DNA of 64,000 nt from JAJDFU01 sp964641965 (GTDB lineage: Bacteria > Bacteroidota > Bacteroidia > Chitinophagales > Saprospiraceae), in assembly GCA_964641965.1 (NCBI GenBank), contig CAZXLD010000011.1, positions 1 through 64,000 on the forward strand, read 5' to 3'. A program made the translations under genes and the position numbers. This document shows, in pieces, positions 27,675 through 37,202 of this stretch; positions within the stretch are counted from its first letter, which is position 1; the number at the start of each line of letters is the position of its first letter. The notes beneath the pieces were generated by a model. It did not search any database and was not told the origin of the DNA. It saw nothing but the letters and a program-made list of their open reading frames with translations.

Positions 27675-28391
27675 CTACCGCTTGGGCGGCATACTCGGCC
27701 GAACCTCTACTTTACTGGGCAAAGTACGGCCCGGCATCTGCAGGAGGTCTACAACCAGTTGTCCCAGATCTTCCGGCTGGATTTTCCAGGCATCTGCCTC
27801 AGTAGGGGTATGTCCATTGAAATAGGTAGAAACCGATCCGGGCATGATCGTGCTGGTTTTTATGCCATGTTGCCGAATATCAAGCATGACAGCTTGAGTA
27901 AATCCGACAAGGCCAAACTTGCTTGCATTGTAGGCAGCACCGCCGGCGAAAAAATTAGTCCCAGCCAAACTGGCTATCGTAATCAGGTACCCTTTACCAG
28001 CCTTCAAGGAATCGAGGGTTGCTTTTACGGTATTAAAAACACCGGTTAAGTTGATGTCCAGGGTTTGTTGCCATTGCTCAGAAGTCATATCCTCTATAGA
28101 AGCAAAATGCCCAACTCCTGCATTGGCTATCACAGCATCTATTTGTCCCCAATGATCAAGGGTTGCATGTACTGCTGCTCTTTCGGAATCCAGATCGCGC
28201 ACATCTGAAACCAGACCGATTGCACTGTCAGCGGCTATTTCATTTAACCGGTTTGCAGCAGACAATACTTCTGATTCCGTACGGCTGGTGATTGCCACCT
28301 TCATACCTTTTTGGACCATAGCTTCCGCTACCCCCAATCCGATGCCTTTACTGCCACCGGTAATGTAACCTACTTTCCCTTGTAGTTCCAT
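27675..28391 (-). CDS. Short-chain dehydrogenase/reductase (SDR)
   Basis: The 238-residue cytosolic enzyme is a classical SDR: the nucleotide-binding motif TGGSKGIGLG lies near residue 11, the structural NAG (VIANAGVGH) follows, and the catalytic Ser (TIASLAG) and YNASK Tyr/Lys are present. The TSRTE segment after the second strand favours NADP over NAD, although this is not certain. Substrate is unknown. The neighbouring genes on the same strand do not form an obvious pathway with it. Confidence 0.9.
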   Translation of the reverse strand: MELQGKVGYITGGSKGIGLGVAEAMVQKGMKVAITSRTESEVLSAANRLNEIAADSAIGLVSDVRDLDSERAAVHATLDHWGQIDAVIANAGVGHFASIEDMTSEQWQQTLDINLTGVFNTVKATLDSLKAGKGYLITIASLAGTNFFAGGAAYNASKFGLVGFTQAVMLDIRQHGIKTSTIMPGSVSTYFNGHTPTEADAWKIQPEDLGQLVVDLLQMPGRTLPSKVEVRPSMPPKR

Positions 28392-28488
28392 CGTCTATTT
28401 TTTTATTTCTTGTTGTATTGATTCTTGAGCATCCAGTATTCGGACTTTCGCAATTCAACTCCTCTGGGCCTAGGCTATCCTACCTTCG

Positions 28489-28677
28489 TTATGCCGCCTT
28501 TCGTTTCGCCCAAAGAATAATGAATAAGCCGGCTACTGCCAATACCGCTGCCAGAATTGATAATTCCAGATCCCAGGCATTATCTTCAAGTAGGGTGAGA
28601 TTCAGAACAAGAATTAATCCCCCCAAACTGGATATCAGAGATCCGATGTTTTCCAGTCGTTTGTATTTTCCTTCCAT
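28489..28677 (-). CDS. Small two-segment membrane protein
   Basis: A 62-residue protein with two hydrophobic segments (about residues 11-29 and 38-57) and a basic end (WAKRKAA). It has no recognised domain. It lies 53 bp after the YdeI-like gene on the same strand, begins with ATG, and has codon use like the neighbours, so I think it is real. No role can be assigned. Confidence 0.5.
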   Translation of the reverse strand: MEGKYKRLENIGSLISSLGGLILVLNLTLLEDNAWDLELSILAAVLAVAGLFIILWAKRKAA

Positions 28678-28730
28678 AGGGTTAGGAGTAGTGTTGCTGG
28701 AAAGAGAGGGCTGGCTCGAAGCCCAGGCCC

Positions 28731-29309
28731 TTAACTTCCCGGCAACTTCTCATTTTTAGAAGCCAAAAAGGCAATTTTTTCAATCCGCTTGGACCTTGTT
28801 TCGGGCCGCTTGGCTAATTTAATCCAGCGCAGCATATTGCGCCGACTTGATTGGGCAAATGCCTCAAAATTTTCGGCAGCTTGCGGATATCCTTTGAAAG
28901 CTTCAACTAAGTCGTCCGGTTGAATCAATGCATCTACGTCATCCATAAAGTCCCACAAGCCCAGTTTTTTGGAATTGGCAATTGCCTGTTCTCCATTAGG
29001 TTGCATCTTACCTTCCTTTATCAGTTTAGCTGCTCGTTCCTTGTAGCTTTTAGCCCAATGCTGCGTTTTTCGGGGCGCAATTAATTGCATGGTTCGGTCG
29101 GCATCCAATTTGCGGCGCACCCCATCTATCCAACCAAAACATAGTAACTCGTCCAGTATTTCAGAAACCGATACATATTTGTCTGGCAAGTGCTTCTTAT
29201 AGGTTACCAACCAAATGCTATTTTCCTGACTATGATTTTCTTCTAACCACGTCCGCAACTGCTGTACGGAGGTGACCTCCACCTGCTTAAAGTTTTCTGT
29301 TTTAACCAA
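28731..29309 (-). CDS. YdeI/OmpD-associated family protein
   Basis: This protein of about 192 residues has the YdeI-like fold: LRTWLEENHSQENSIWLVTY, the LCFGWIDGVRRKLDADRTMQ segment and PRKTQHWAKSYKERA are family hallmarks, and the C-terminal helical half ends with RPETRSKRIEK. The family is widespread and its role poorly known. A TTG at 29309 fits the usual length and overlaps the stop of the acetyltransferase gene (TTGGTTAA), so translation is probably coupled. The frame stays open to an ATG at 29417, but that part lies inside the upstream gene. Confidence 0.8.
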   Translation of the reverse strand: MVKTENFKQVEVTSVQQLRTWLEENHSQENSIWLVTYKKHLPDKYVSVSEILDELLCFGWIDGVRRKLDADRTMQLIAPRKTQHWAKSYKERAAKLIKEGKMQPNGEQAIANSKKLGLWDFMDDVDALIQPDDLVEAFKGYPQAAENFEAFAQSSRRNMLRWIKLAKRPETRSKRIEKIAFLASKNEKLPGS

Positions 29310-29829
29310 TATCAAGTTTTTTATGATAGTTCCAACGCTCTCTGCTAAGTTGAAAAACGATACAGTAATCGTCTTCGAACCAACGATGCTCCACGTATTC
29401 GAATCCCAAACGTTCATAAAAACGATGTGCCTTCGTATTTGAAGCTAATGGGTCGATTAGGATCTTAATTACCACCGGATCTGCGAAGCATTTTTCAATA
29501 GCTAAATACATCATCTGAGTACCGTAACCCTTTCCCAAATCGGACTCCTCCCCTATCCAAATATCGATAGCTCGTTGGTTCGGATCTACCTTTCCCCAAT
29601 ACCGACTTTCTTCGAGTGCCGGATCGATGATTTGAAGGAAACCAATCGGATGCCCATCTAGTTCAGCCAGGAGCTGGTCTCGCCAACTTGGATCGCGTAA
29701 TAATTCCACCTCCCAGTTCCAATCATCCTCCGGGTCGGAACTTATCACATGGGGCTTGGTATCCCAGTAACGTAGGGTTTCCAAATCGTCTATGGTGGCT
29801 TTGCGCAACTGAAGCCGCATCGATCCCAT
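29302..29829 (-). CDS. GNAT acetyltransferase, AAC(6')-like
   Basis: The 175-residue product resembles aminoglycoside 6'-N-acetyltransferases of the AAC(6')-Ib kind: LRKATIDDLETLRYW at the start, IDIWIGEESDLGKGYGTQMM carrying the acetyl-CoA loop (GKGYG), and NTKAHRFYERLGF near the end. Many environmental proteins with this layout are of unknown substrate, so drug modification is not established. It precedes and overlaps the YdeI-like gene. Confidence 0.75.
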   Translation of the reverse strand: MGSMRLQLRKATIDDLETLRYWDTKPHVISSDPEDDWNWEVELLRDPSWRDQLLAELDGHPIGFLQIIDPALEESRYWGKVDPNQRAIDIWIGEESDLGKGYGTQMMYLAIEKCFADPVVIKILIDPLASNTKAHRFYERLGFEYVEHRWFEDDYCIVFQLSRERWNYHKKLDIG

Positions 29830-29955
29830 ACTCCTAATTCTATTCGATTAAATCCCTTTCACAGTGGCATCCAGAAAACCATTTGGAATTGGGTGAATTA
29901 TCAGTAGCGCTGAATGAAAAAACCTTAAATCAAAGAAGCTGAAGCGCTCTAAGCC

Positions 29956-30396
29956 CTACTTTATCTTGATCTTGGAAATCGTTTTTCCTTTAGATCGAGT
30001 AGGTTTATCCATATCCTTTTCAGCGAATTCAATAGCTCGTTTTACCAATGTACGAACCTGATCATTTCGATAGTCAACCGGTACTTGAATCGCGATATGA
30101 CGAATCAGTTTTCCGGTTCCTGTCAATAAGTGATCCGGATCTTCCAGCAGGGCCCCCTTGTTAAACCCCAGATTGATGTGCTGCGTATACACCGGAATAT
30201 GGCAATAGGCATCGCCTAATTTTTCCGAGATAGAAAATACAGCAGTAAGCGCATGGGTATGGTAGAGTAATTCATTCCCCTCGGGATACAACTCGAACAG
30301 ATAGGCCCGTAAATCCAGAAAAAGGTTGACAATGCTTTGTTCTTTTTCTTTTAAATAGAAGAGGAAATCGGGATGAATGGGTCTGGCATTTGACAT
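29956..30396 (-). CDS. DUF1801 domain protein
   Basis: The 146-residue cytosolic protein has the DUF1801 (YdhG-like) fold: LFLDLRAYLFELYPEGNELLYH, a central YCHIPVYTQHINLGFNKGA and RHIAIQVPVDYRN. The family is related in fold to YdeI-type proteins but has no established function that I know. The C-terminal tail is basic (TRSKGKTISKIKIK). It lies 126 bp upstream of the AAC(6')-like gene. Confidence 0.8.
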   Translation of the reverse strand: MSNARPIHPDFLFYLKEKEQSIVNLFLDLRAYLFELYPEGNELLYHTHALTAVFSISEKLGDAYCHIPVYTQHINLGFNKGALLEDPDHLLTGTGKLIRHIAIQVPVDYRNDQVRTLVKRAIEFAEKDMDKPTRSKGKTISKIKIK

Positions 30397-30514
30397 CGTA
30401 CTTTACATTTTCAGAATCCAACAGAATTTAGTTCGGACATTCCAGCCTTTCTAATCGCCTACCATTTTTTTTGTATTATCACTGGTCTTACAACAAAAAC
30501 ATACCTACCCGCTC

Positions 30515-32149
30515 ATGAAACGCCGAGATTTCATCCAATCATCCGTTTTAGGCGCTGCTGCTCTAACGGTTAACACAACCGCCTGCACACCAGCCAACTC
30601 TACCGAAGAAAACGTTAACAAGGCTACCAGTTTCAACGACTTCCCACTCCTGGAAGCCGATACTGCTGCACTTCAGGCCGACATGACAGAGGGGCGGCGC
30701 ACTGCCGAGCAGATCACCCAATTGTACCTCGACCGCATCCAGGCTATTGACGTCGACGGGCCTGGCCTGAATTCGATCATTGAATTAAATCCCGATGCGT
30801 TAACGATTGCCCGGCAACTAGATGCCGAACGGGCGGCCGGAAATGTGCGCGGCCCACTACATGGTATCCCGGTAGTACTAAAAGATAATATTGATACGGC
30901 CGACCAGATGAAAACCACTGCCGGCTCTCTGGCTTTGCAAAATCATGTGGCCCAACAAGATGCTTTCATAGTGGCCAGGTTGCGCGAAGCAGGTATGGTC
31001 TTACTAGGCAAGGCCAATCTGAGCGAATGGGCCAATTTCCGGTCGGAGCGGTCTTCCTCCGGTTGGAGCAGTCGAGGTGGTCAAACCCGGAATCCGTACA
31101 TCACCGATCGAAACCCCTGTGGCTCCTCCTCTGGTTCGGCAGCAGCCGTTTCAGCCAATCTGGTTCCCCTGGCCATCGGCACCGAAACCAATGGTTCCAT
31201 TGTCTGTCCCTCCTCTATCTGCGGCATCGTAGGTATCAAACCAACAGTAGGCCTTTGGAGCCGTTCCGGCATTATACCCATTTCCGAAACGCAGGACACG
31301 GCCGGTCCCATGGCCCGCACGGTTCGGGATGCCGCTGCTTTCCTCACCGTTTGCCAAGGGCAAGACCCCCGGGATCCCCGTACCCAATCCAGCCAAGGCC
31401 ATACCCAAGCAGATTATACCACCTTCTGCGACCTCAATGCGTTACAGGGAACCCGGCTGGGTGTTTATCGAGATAGCCTGGGCGGACATTCGGAAGTGGA
31501 TGCCTTAATGGAGCAGACCTTTGATAAGCTGCGCGAGGCAGGGGCCACCTTGATCGACTTGGAAGAAGTAATCCCCAGTGGATTGGGTCGGTATGGTTAC
31601 TCCGTCCTTCTGTATGAATTTAAAGACGGTCTCAACAAGTACCTGGCCACCCTTCCTGCTGATTTCCCTATCAAGACCCTGGAGGATATTATTTCCTATA
31701 ACACCAGCCATGCTGAAGAAGTGATGCCCTACTTCGCCCAGGAAATCCATATCAAGGCTCAAGCAGTTGGTGATCTTGAAAGTCCGGAATACAAGGAAGC
31801 GTTGGAAAAGATCCTGACCGGCTCTCGGGAAAACGGGATAGACAGGGTGGTCGAGGAAAACAAGCTGGATGCTATTGTCGGATTAACTCGGGGCTTAGCC
31901 TGGCCCATTGATGTCATCGCTGGAGATTGTGGTCGTGGCGGGGGCAGTTCCTCTCCGGCAGCTAGAGCCGGATATCCACACGTTACAGTACCTGCCGGCT
32001 TTGTCCACGGCCTGCCTTTTGGCCTTTCCTTCTTCGGGAAAGCCTGGACCGAACCCCAATTGATTGGTCTGGCCTACGCCTTTGAACAATTAACTCAAGT
32101 CCGAAAGGCGCCTGAGTTTGCCCAAACGAGCATCCCCACTATGGGCTAA
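30515..32149 (+). CDS. Amidase signature family hydrolase, exported
   Basis: This 544-residue enzyme belongs to the amidase signature family, with the Ser-cisSer-Lys triad readable as Lys123 (VVLKDNID), Ser204 (CGSSSGS) and Ser228 (TETNGSIV). A twin-arginine-like signal (MKRRDFIQSSVLGAAAL) with a possible lipobox near Cys24 directs export. Members hydrolyse amides or peptides, including peptide amidases. It precedes a gamma-glutamyltransferase gene on the same strand 207 bp away, which suggests extracellular amide or peptide use. Confidence 0.85.
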   Translation: MKRRDFIQSSVLGAAALTVNTTACTPANSTEENVNKATSFNDFPLLEADTAALQADMTEGRRTAEQITQLYLDRIQAIDVDGPGLNSIIELNPDALTIARQLDAERAAGNVRGPLHGIPVVLKDNIDTADQMKTTAGSLALQNHVAQQDAFIVARLREAGMVLLGKANLSEWANFRSERSSSGWSSRGGQTRNPYITDRNPCGSSSGSAAAVSANLVPLAIGTETNGSIVCPSSICGIVGIKPTVGLWSRSGIIPISETQDTAGPMARTVRDAAAFLTVCQGQDPRDPRTQSSQGHTQADYTTFCDLNALQGTRLGVYRDSLGGHSEVDALMEQTFDKLREAGATLIDLEEVIPSGLGRYGYSVLLYEFKDGLNKYLATLPADFPIKTLEDIISYNTSHAEEVMPYFAQEIHIKAQAVGDLESPEYKEALEKILTGSRENGIDRVVEENKLDAIVGLTRGLAWPIDVIAGDCGRGGGSSSPAARAGYPHVTVPAGFVHGLPFGLSFFGKAWTEPQLIGLAYAFEQLTQVRKAPEFAQTSIPTMG

Positions 32150-32356
32150 AGCATCTAAGACAATAGCCCATACAGAGAGGAGAGCCATGTGCTGAACCTT
32201 CTTGACAGTTTCTATTTTTTATCTTAACCCAAGGAAATAAATGTTATTACGCGGTATTTCACTGCCATTTGGAATCCAACCGTTACTTAAACAAACGGCA
32301 TTGAAGACCATTAAGGTAAGTTTTCCGAGTCCGATGGGTCACACATATTAACTTCT

Positions 32357-34045
32357 ATGATCATGAGACATTCCTTTTTACTCTTGTTTATTGCTTTTTC
32401 CACCCTTATCTCCGCTCAAGACCGACTCACCGGAGACCTATTTGCCACTCGTTCGGAAGTAATCGCACCTAACGCCATGGCTGCTACCAGTCAGCCGCTT
32501 TGTACCCAGGTGGCATTAGATATCTTGAAAGCCGGTGGGACAGCCGTAGATGCTGCTATCGCCGCCAACGCCTGTCTGGGGCTCATGGAACCGACCGGGT
32601 GTGGAATCGGAGGCGACTTGTTTGCCATTGTTTGGGATGCAGAAAGTCAAAAGTTGCATGGACTAAATGCAAGTGGTCCTTCCCCTAAAACACTCACTCG
32701 GGACTATTTTATCAAAAATGGCATGGATCGAATCCCGTATCGCGGCCCCTTGGCCGTAAGTGTGCCAGGTGCTGTTGACGGGTGGTTTACCCTGCATGGA
32801 AAATTTGGAAAGCTCCCCATGGAGCAAATTCTGGCACCCGCCATTCAATATGCAGAATCCGGATTTCCGCTTAGCGAATATATTGCAGCCCTTTGGGAAC
32901 TGGGTGTAAAGGCCTTCCAGGATAAGCCCAATTTTGCCGAAACGTTTATGCTAAATGGGCATGCGCCACGCAAAGGAGAGGTGTTTAAAAATCCACGCCT
33001 GGCTGCTACCTATGAAAAAATTGCTCAGGGCGGACGGGACGCTTATTACAAAGGGGAAATTGCAGAAAAAATTGATGCCCAGCTTAAAGAAGCGGGCGGA
33101 TTTCTTTCCAAGGAAGATCTCGCCAGTTTTAAATGCGAATGGGTCGATCCGGTCTCTGTCAATTATCGGGGCTATGACGTATGGGAACTGCCTCCAAATG
33201 GGCAAGGCATAGCGGCCTTGCAAATGCTGAATATACTCGAAGGATATGATTTGGCGAGTATGGGATTTGGCAGTGAGGAATATATACACACTTTCGTCGA
33301 AGCCAAGAAACTGGCTTTTGAAGACCGCGCAAAATACTATGCTGATCCTGCTTTCAATGAAACCCCGCTCGAATGGCTTCTCTCCAAAGCATACGCGTCC
33401 GAACGCCGCCAGCTCATTGGAGAACGCGCCGCCAACGAATATCCGGCCGGTGAACTGGAACAGGGTGAAACTATTTACCTGACCGTGGCAGATAGCGAAG
33501 GCAATATGGTGTCGCTGATTCAAAGCAATTATGCCGGCATGGGTTCCGGTATCGTACCCAAGGATTTGGGATTCATGCTGCAAAACCGGGGCGCTTTATT
33601 CTCCCTGGAAGAAGGCCATTTTAATGTGTTCGAACCGGGCAAGCGACCCTTCCATACCATTATCCCGGCCTTCATTACTAAAGATGGTAGGCCTTGGGTC
33701 AGTTTTGGGTTGATGGGAGGCGCTATGCAACCCCAGGGACATGTGGAAATCGTGGTCAACCTGATTGATTTTGGCATGCATCTTCAGGAAGCCGGGGATG
33801 CACCCCGGATTAGGCATGTTGGCTCTTCCCAGCCTACAGGCAGCCAGATGACCGATGGGGGTACCTTACAATTGGAAAGTGGAATTTCGCCCCAAGTCAT
33901 CCGCAACCTATGGCGCAGAGGGCACGATATTGCCTGGGACTTCATCGGCTATGGCGGATACCAGGCTATTCTTTGGGATGAGGAACAACAAGTGTATTAT
34001 GGCGCCAGTGAAAGTCGGAAAGACGGACAAGCGGCCGGGTATTAG
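32357..34045 (+). CDS. ggt: Gamma-glutamyltransferase
   Basis: The 562-residue product is a secreted gamma-glutamyltranspeptidase (signal peptide to about LISAQ). The proenzyme cleaves itself before a threonine, here most likely Thr372 in GETIYLTVAD, the N-terminal nucleophile of the small subunit. Other family parts are GTAVDAAIAANACLGLMEPT, GIGGDLFA and, late in the protein, FGLMGGAMQPQGH. The enzyme releases glutamate from glutathione and gamma-glutamyl amides. A second ATG two codons in (32363) is also possible. Confidence 0.9.
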   Translation: MIMRHSFLLLFIAFSTLISAQDRLTGDLFATRSEVIAPNAMAATSQPLCTQVALDILKAGGTAVDAAIAANACLGLMEPTGCGIGGDLFAIVWDAESQKLHGLNASGPSPKTLTRDYFIKNGMDRIPYRGPLAVSVPGAVDGWFTLHGKFGKLPMEQILAPAIQYAESGFPLSEYIAALWELGVKAFQDKPNFAETFMLNGHAPRKGEVFKNPRLAATYEKIAQGGRDAYYKGEIAEKIDAQLKEAGGFLSKEDLASFKCEWVDPVSVNYRGYDVWELPPNGQGIAALQMLNILEGYDLASMGFGSEEYIHTFVEAKKLAFEDRAKYYADPAFNETPLEWLLSKAYASERRQLIGERAANEYPAGELEQGETIYLTVADSEGNMVSLIQSNYAGMGSGIVPKDLGFMLQNRGALFSLEEGHFNVFEPGKRPFHTIIPAFITKDGRPWVSFGLMGGAMQPQGHVEIVVNLIDFGMHLQEAGDAPRIRHVGSSQPTGSQMTDGGTLQLESGISPQVIRNLWRRGHDIAWDFIGYGGYQAILWDEEQQVYYGASESRKDGQAAGY

Positions 34046-34292
34046 TGGTATGAAGTCGCAATGCTGAAATGAGTGATGCGTTTAGGTAGGGTTTGGGAAA
34101 ATGTTGACGCTAAAATCCTACTTTGAAATCCATTTTATTGCTTCCGAGCCTAAAATGATAGAGTGTTCATTTTTATAAAACAGTAAATTCAGTTTGATAG
34201 GGTTACTTCCCTTCTTTTATCCCCTTGAGATGGCTGTAAAATAATAGGCTAATCATCAGCACATTCCAACATCGTCCTATTAGAACATCGAC

Positions 34293-35192
34293 ATGCAAAT
34301 ACACATCCTGGACCTTAATTTTTTAGACTCGGCCGATACCATAGCTTCCTTCTTGATTGAAACCAGTGAAGGGCCGGTATTGGTGGAATCCGGCCCCCAC
34401 TCTACCCTGCCTACTCTGGAGGCTGCGCTCCAACAAAAGGGATATGCTCTTTCGTCTATTGGCCATGTTTTTCTTACCCACATCCACCTCGACCATGCCG
34501 GAGGTGCATGGGCGTTGGCAAAGGAAGGTGCCCGCATCTATGTGCATCCAATCGGAGCCCCCCACTTGATCGATCCGTCCCGTTTGATGAGCTCCGCCAA
34601 ACGTATTTACCAGGACCAAATGGATTATTTATGGGGTAAAATGGAACCAATCCCATCAGAGCAAGTAGTCCAGGTAGCACATGGACAACAATTTCAAATT
34701 GGAGATCAAACATTCACTGGGTGGCATACCCCCGGTCATGCCATTCATCATGTAGCCTGGCATACGGGGTCTTCTCTCTTTGCCGGTGATGTTGCAGGTG
34801 TACGGATCGGGACCGGCCCAGTAGTACCTCCCTGCCCTCCACCCGATATCCATTTGGAAGACTGGGAGCAATCGATCCGATTGATTCGAAAATTAGGTCC
34901 CAGCTCAATGTACCTTACCCATTATGGGAAAGTCAACGATCTGAACGTACACTTAAACGAACTACAGGAACGCATGTGGGCCTGGGCGAACTGGATCCGG
35001 CCTCATTTCGAGGCAGGTAAGCAAGCCGGTGAAGTCTCAGGCGCTTTTCTGGAATATGTAGAATCTGAATTACGCACCAAGGGCGTGGATGAAACCGGCC
35101 TAGTTCAATACAATAAAGCCAACCCACCCTTTATGAGCGTTGCCGGATTGATGCGGTACTGGAAAAAAAGAACGGAAAGAGCAATTCTTTAG
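34293..35192 (+). CDS. Metallo-beta-lactamase-fold hydrolase
   Basis: This 299-residue cytosolic protein has the MBL-fold metal motif HIHLDH (His63, His65, Asp67, His68), a GWHTPGHAIHH strand and LFAGDVAGV, giving the full set of ligands for two metals. The C-terminal part is helical. Substrate is unknown; relatives include thioesterases and glyoxalase II-like hydrolases. It converges with the next gene, overlapping its end by four bases. Confidence 0.85.
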   Translation: MQIHILDLNFLDSADTIASFLIETSEGPVLVESGPHSTLPTLEAALQQKGYALSSIGHVFLTHIHLDHAGGAWALAKEGARIYVHPIGAPHLIDPSRLMSSAKRIYQDQMDYLWGKMEPIPSEQVVQVAHGQQFQIGDQTFTGWHTPGHAIHHVAWHTGSSLFAGDVAGVRIGTGPVVPPCPPPDIHLEDWEQSIRLIRKLGPSSMYLTHYGKVNDLNVHLNELQERMWAWANWIRPHFEAGKQAGEVSGAFLEYVESELRTKGVDETGLVQYNKANPPFMSVAGLMRYWKKRTERAIL

Positions 35193-35422
35193 GAGGAAGG
35201 GATCAAGCGTTGGGCACCATCAACTACCTTTTTAATCATCCGAACATCGGGAAGAAAGACCTCTTCCTGAGGCTTCTCCTCCTCCAGTATGGTTTGCTCC
35301 TCTGACACAGCAGCTTCCACGTACTGATAGGTATTTAAGTAGATGTAGGAGCAAACGCTGCTAACAATCAGCAAAAGGACAATCGCCAACTTGGTCGAAC
35401 CGATTTTCATGCTTTGCTCCAT
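35189..35422 (-). CDS. Small single-pass membrane protein
   Basis: A protein of about 77 residues: one hydrophobic segment (KLAIVLLLIVSSVCSYIYL) followed by a glutamate-rich stretch (EEQTILEEEKPQEE) and a basic end. No domain is recognised. The start is taken at MEQSMKIG (35422); the methionine at 35410 is equally possible, and an upstream start at 35536 is unlikely. Its stop overlaps the MBL gene stop by four bases. Confidence 0.45.
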   Translation of the reverse strand: MEQSMKIGSTKLAIVLLLIVSSVCSYIYLNTYQYVEAAVSEEQTILEEEKPQEEVFLPDVRMIKKVVDGAQRLIPSS

Positions 35423-35573
35423 TTTGTGTAAAGTTAAGTTTCTTAACAGGTACTCTTGTACGATTATCGACCAATAGTCAATTATCTGCGATAAGCCTAC
35501 AGTTATAAGGACACTCCACAAAGATGTAGGTTGCACAAGCGTTAATTTTTTTTCGCATTTCTTAAAAAAACCT

Positions 35574-37202
35574 TCATAACATAGCTTGGATCAAGGCTTT
35601 TCCCATGCGGGAGGTCGAATTGGAAAAAAAAGCTTCCATAGCATTATCCTCTACGAGTTTCCCCTGATCCAACACTAAAATCCGTGTAGCAATTTGGCGA
35701 ACTACATCCAGACGATGGCTGATAAAAAGGATTCCGATACCTCTGGATTGGTTCAAGTGGGCCAATAGCTCCAGAATCCGAAGTTGAACAGGTGAATCAA
35801 GCGAAGCAACTGCCTCATCGCAGATCAATAGCTCGGGGCTTAGGGCCAATGCCCGAGCCAATGCAATGCGTTGTTGTTGCCCTCCGCTCAATTCTTTGGG
35901 AAAACGGGAGTACATGGGTTCAGAGAGGTCAACTTGAGCAAGCAGTTTTCGCACTACTGCGATTTGATCGTCTTTACTTAAATCCGGTTGGCCTACCAAT
36001 ACACCTTCCCGGATAGCCTCTCCCACCGTCAAACTGGGATTGAGGGAAGACAATGGGTATTGGTAAATAAGCTGAACCAACCGAGCCAACTGTTTCCGCG
36101 AAGTTCGTGTACCCACCTCTATACCTGCATCCTCAAAGTGAATACGCCCCGTTTGAAAGGGTACCAATCCCATAATGGCTCTGGCCAGAGTACTTTTCCC
36201 ACTCCCGGACTCCCCAATCAAGCCGATAACCTCTCCTTTTGCCAAAGAAAAGCTGACCTTTTGCAAAGCTTGAATTTCTTGTTTCTGACGCCACCATCTG
36301 ATCGTTTGTTTGTAGGTACAGCTTAGATCTTCCACCCTTAGTAAGACTGGATTTGGTTCCTGCAAAGGGGTTGGTCCAGACGAGGCGATCCGTTTCTGAA
36401 TAGTCGGATTAGGTCTGGCTGCAAGTTTTCGGGTATAATCTGAATTGGGGTCAACTAATAAATTTGGTGACTCAACGGCTTCCACTACCCGACCATTGTC
36501 CAACACAATAGCCCGCTGCGTCATGAATTGAATGGCTTTTACATCGTGAGAAATAAACAATAAACTCAGCTTTCGTTCTGCCTGTAAGCGCAACAGTAGA
36601 TCCAGGATCTTTCGTTGGATCGTTGAATCCAAAGCAGTTGTGGGTTCATCTGCTAAAAGCAGTTTGGGATTCCCGGCTAAGGCCATGGCCAATAGTACGC
36701 GCTGTTGCTGGCCGCCGGACAATTGGTGCGGATACGCACTTGCGATTCGCCTGGGCGCTTTCAATCCCATCTCCTCTAACTGTTCCAACATTCCGGATTC
36801 AAGGTCCTTTCGGCTCCAATCCGGATGAAAATGACGGAGTGTATCCCGAAATTGAACGCCACAAGTAAAAACCGGATTCAGAGAACGACTTGGATCTTGA
36901 AAAATCAGACCAATGTGCTGGCCCCGAACAGCACCCCAGGCACGATTGGAAAGCTTGGTAAGATCCAAGGACTTATGTCGTTCTGGAAAATACAGGATTT
37001 GACTCGAATCACCTACCATTGCACGCCTAGGTAGCAACCCTAAAATGGCTAAAGCAGTAAGAGTCTTTCCGCTACCCGATGCTCCAAGCAAACCGACCGC
37101 TTCTCCTTCTCCAATAGAAAAAGAGATTTCCTCCAGCACCGGAATTGCTCTATCGGGCATCTTGAAGGAAACCGATAATCGATTTACCGTCAATAAATTC
37201 AT
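35574..37202 (-). CDS. Fused two-domain ABC ATPase, oligopeptide/YejF type
   Basis: The 542-residue protein joins two ATPase domains of the peptide/nickel transporter class (DppD-DppF or YejF layout). The first has Walker A GASGSGKT (residues 40-47), LSGGQQQR and LLADEPTTALDS. The second has GESGSGKS, another LSGGQQQR and LLICDEAVASLDS. It powers import of oligopeptides or murein peptides in relatives, but no permease or binding protein is encoded nearby. Its ATG overlaps the RNase D stop by four bases, so translation is coupled with that gene. Confidence 0.9.
   Translation of the reverse strand: MNLLTVNRLSVSFKMPDRAIPVLEEISFSIGEGEAVGLLGASGSGKTLTALAILGLLPRRAMVGDSSQILYFPERHKSLDLTKLSNRAWGAVRGQHIGLIFQDPSRSLNPVFTCGVQFRDTLRHFHPDWSRKDLESGMLEQLEEMGLKAPRRIASAYPHQLSGGQQQRVLLAMALAGNPKLLLADEPTTALDSTIQRKILDLLLRLQAERKLSLLFISHDVKAIQFMTQRAIVLDNGRVVEAVESPNLLVDPNSDYTRKLAARPNPTIQKRIASSGPTPLQEPNPVLLRVEDLSCTYKQTIRWWRQKQEIQALQKVSFSLAKGEVIGLIGESGSGKSTLARAIMGLVPFQTGRIHFEDAGIEVGTRTSRKQLARLVQLIYQYPLSSLNPSLTVGEAIREGVLVGQPDLSKDDQIAVVRKLLAQVDLSEPMYSRFPKELSGGQQQRIALARALALSPELLICDEAVASLDSPVQLRILELLAHLNQSRGIGILFISHRLDVVRQIATRILVLDQGKLVEDNAMEAFFSNSTSRMGKALIQAML

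Noticed and set aside
32951..33583. 210-codon minus-strand open frame
   Set aside because: It lies wholly within the gamma-glutamyltransferase gene, which has catalytic motifs and normal length.
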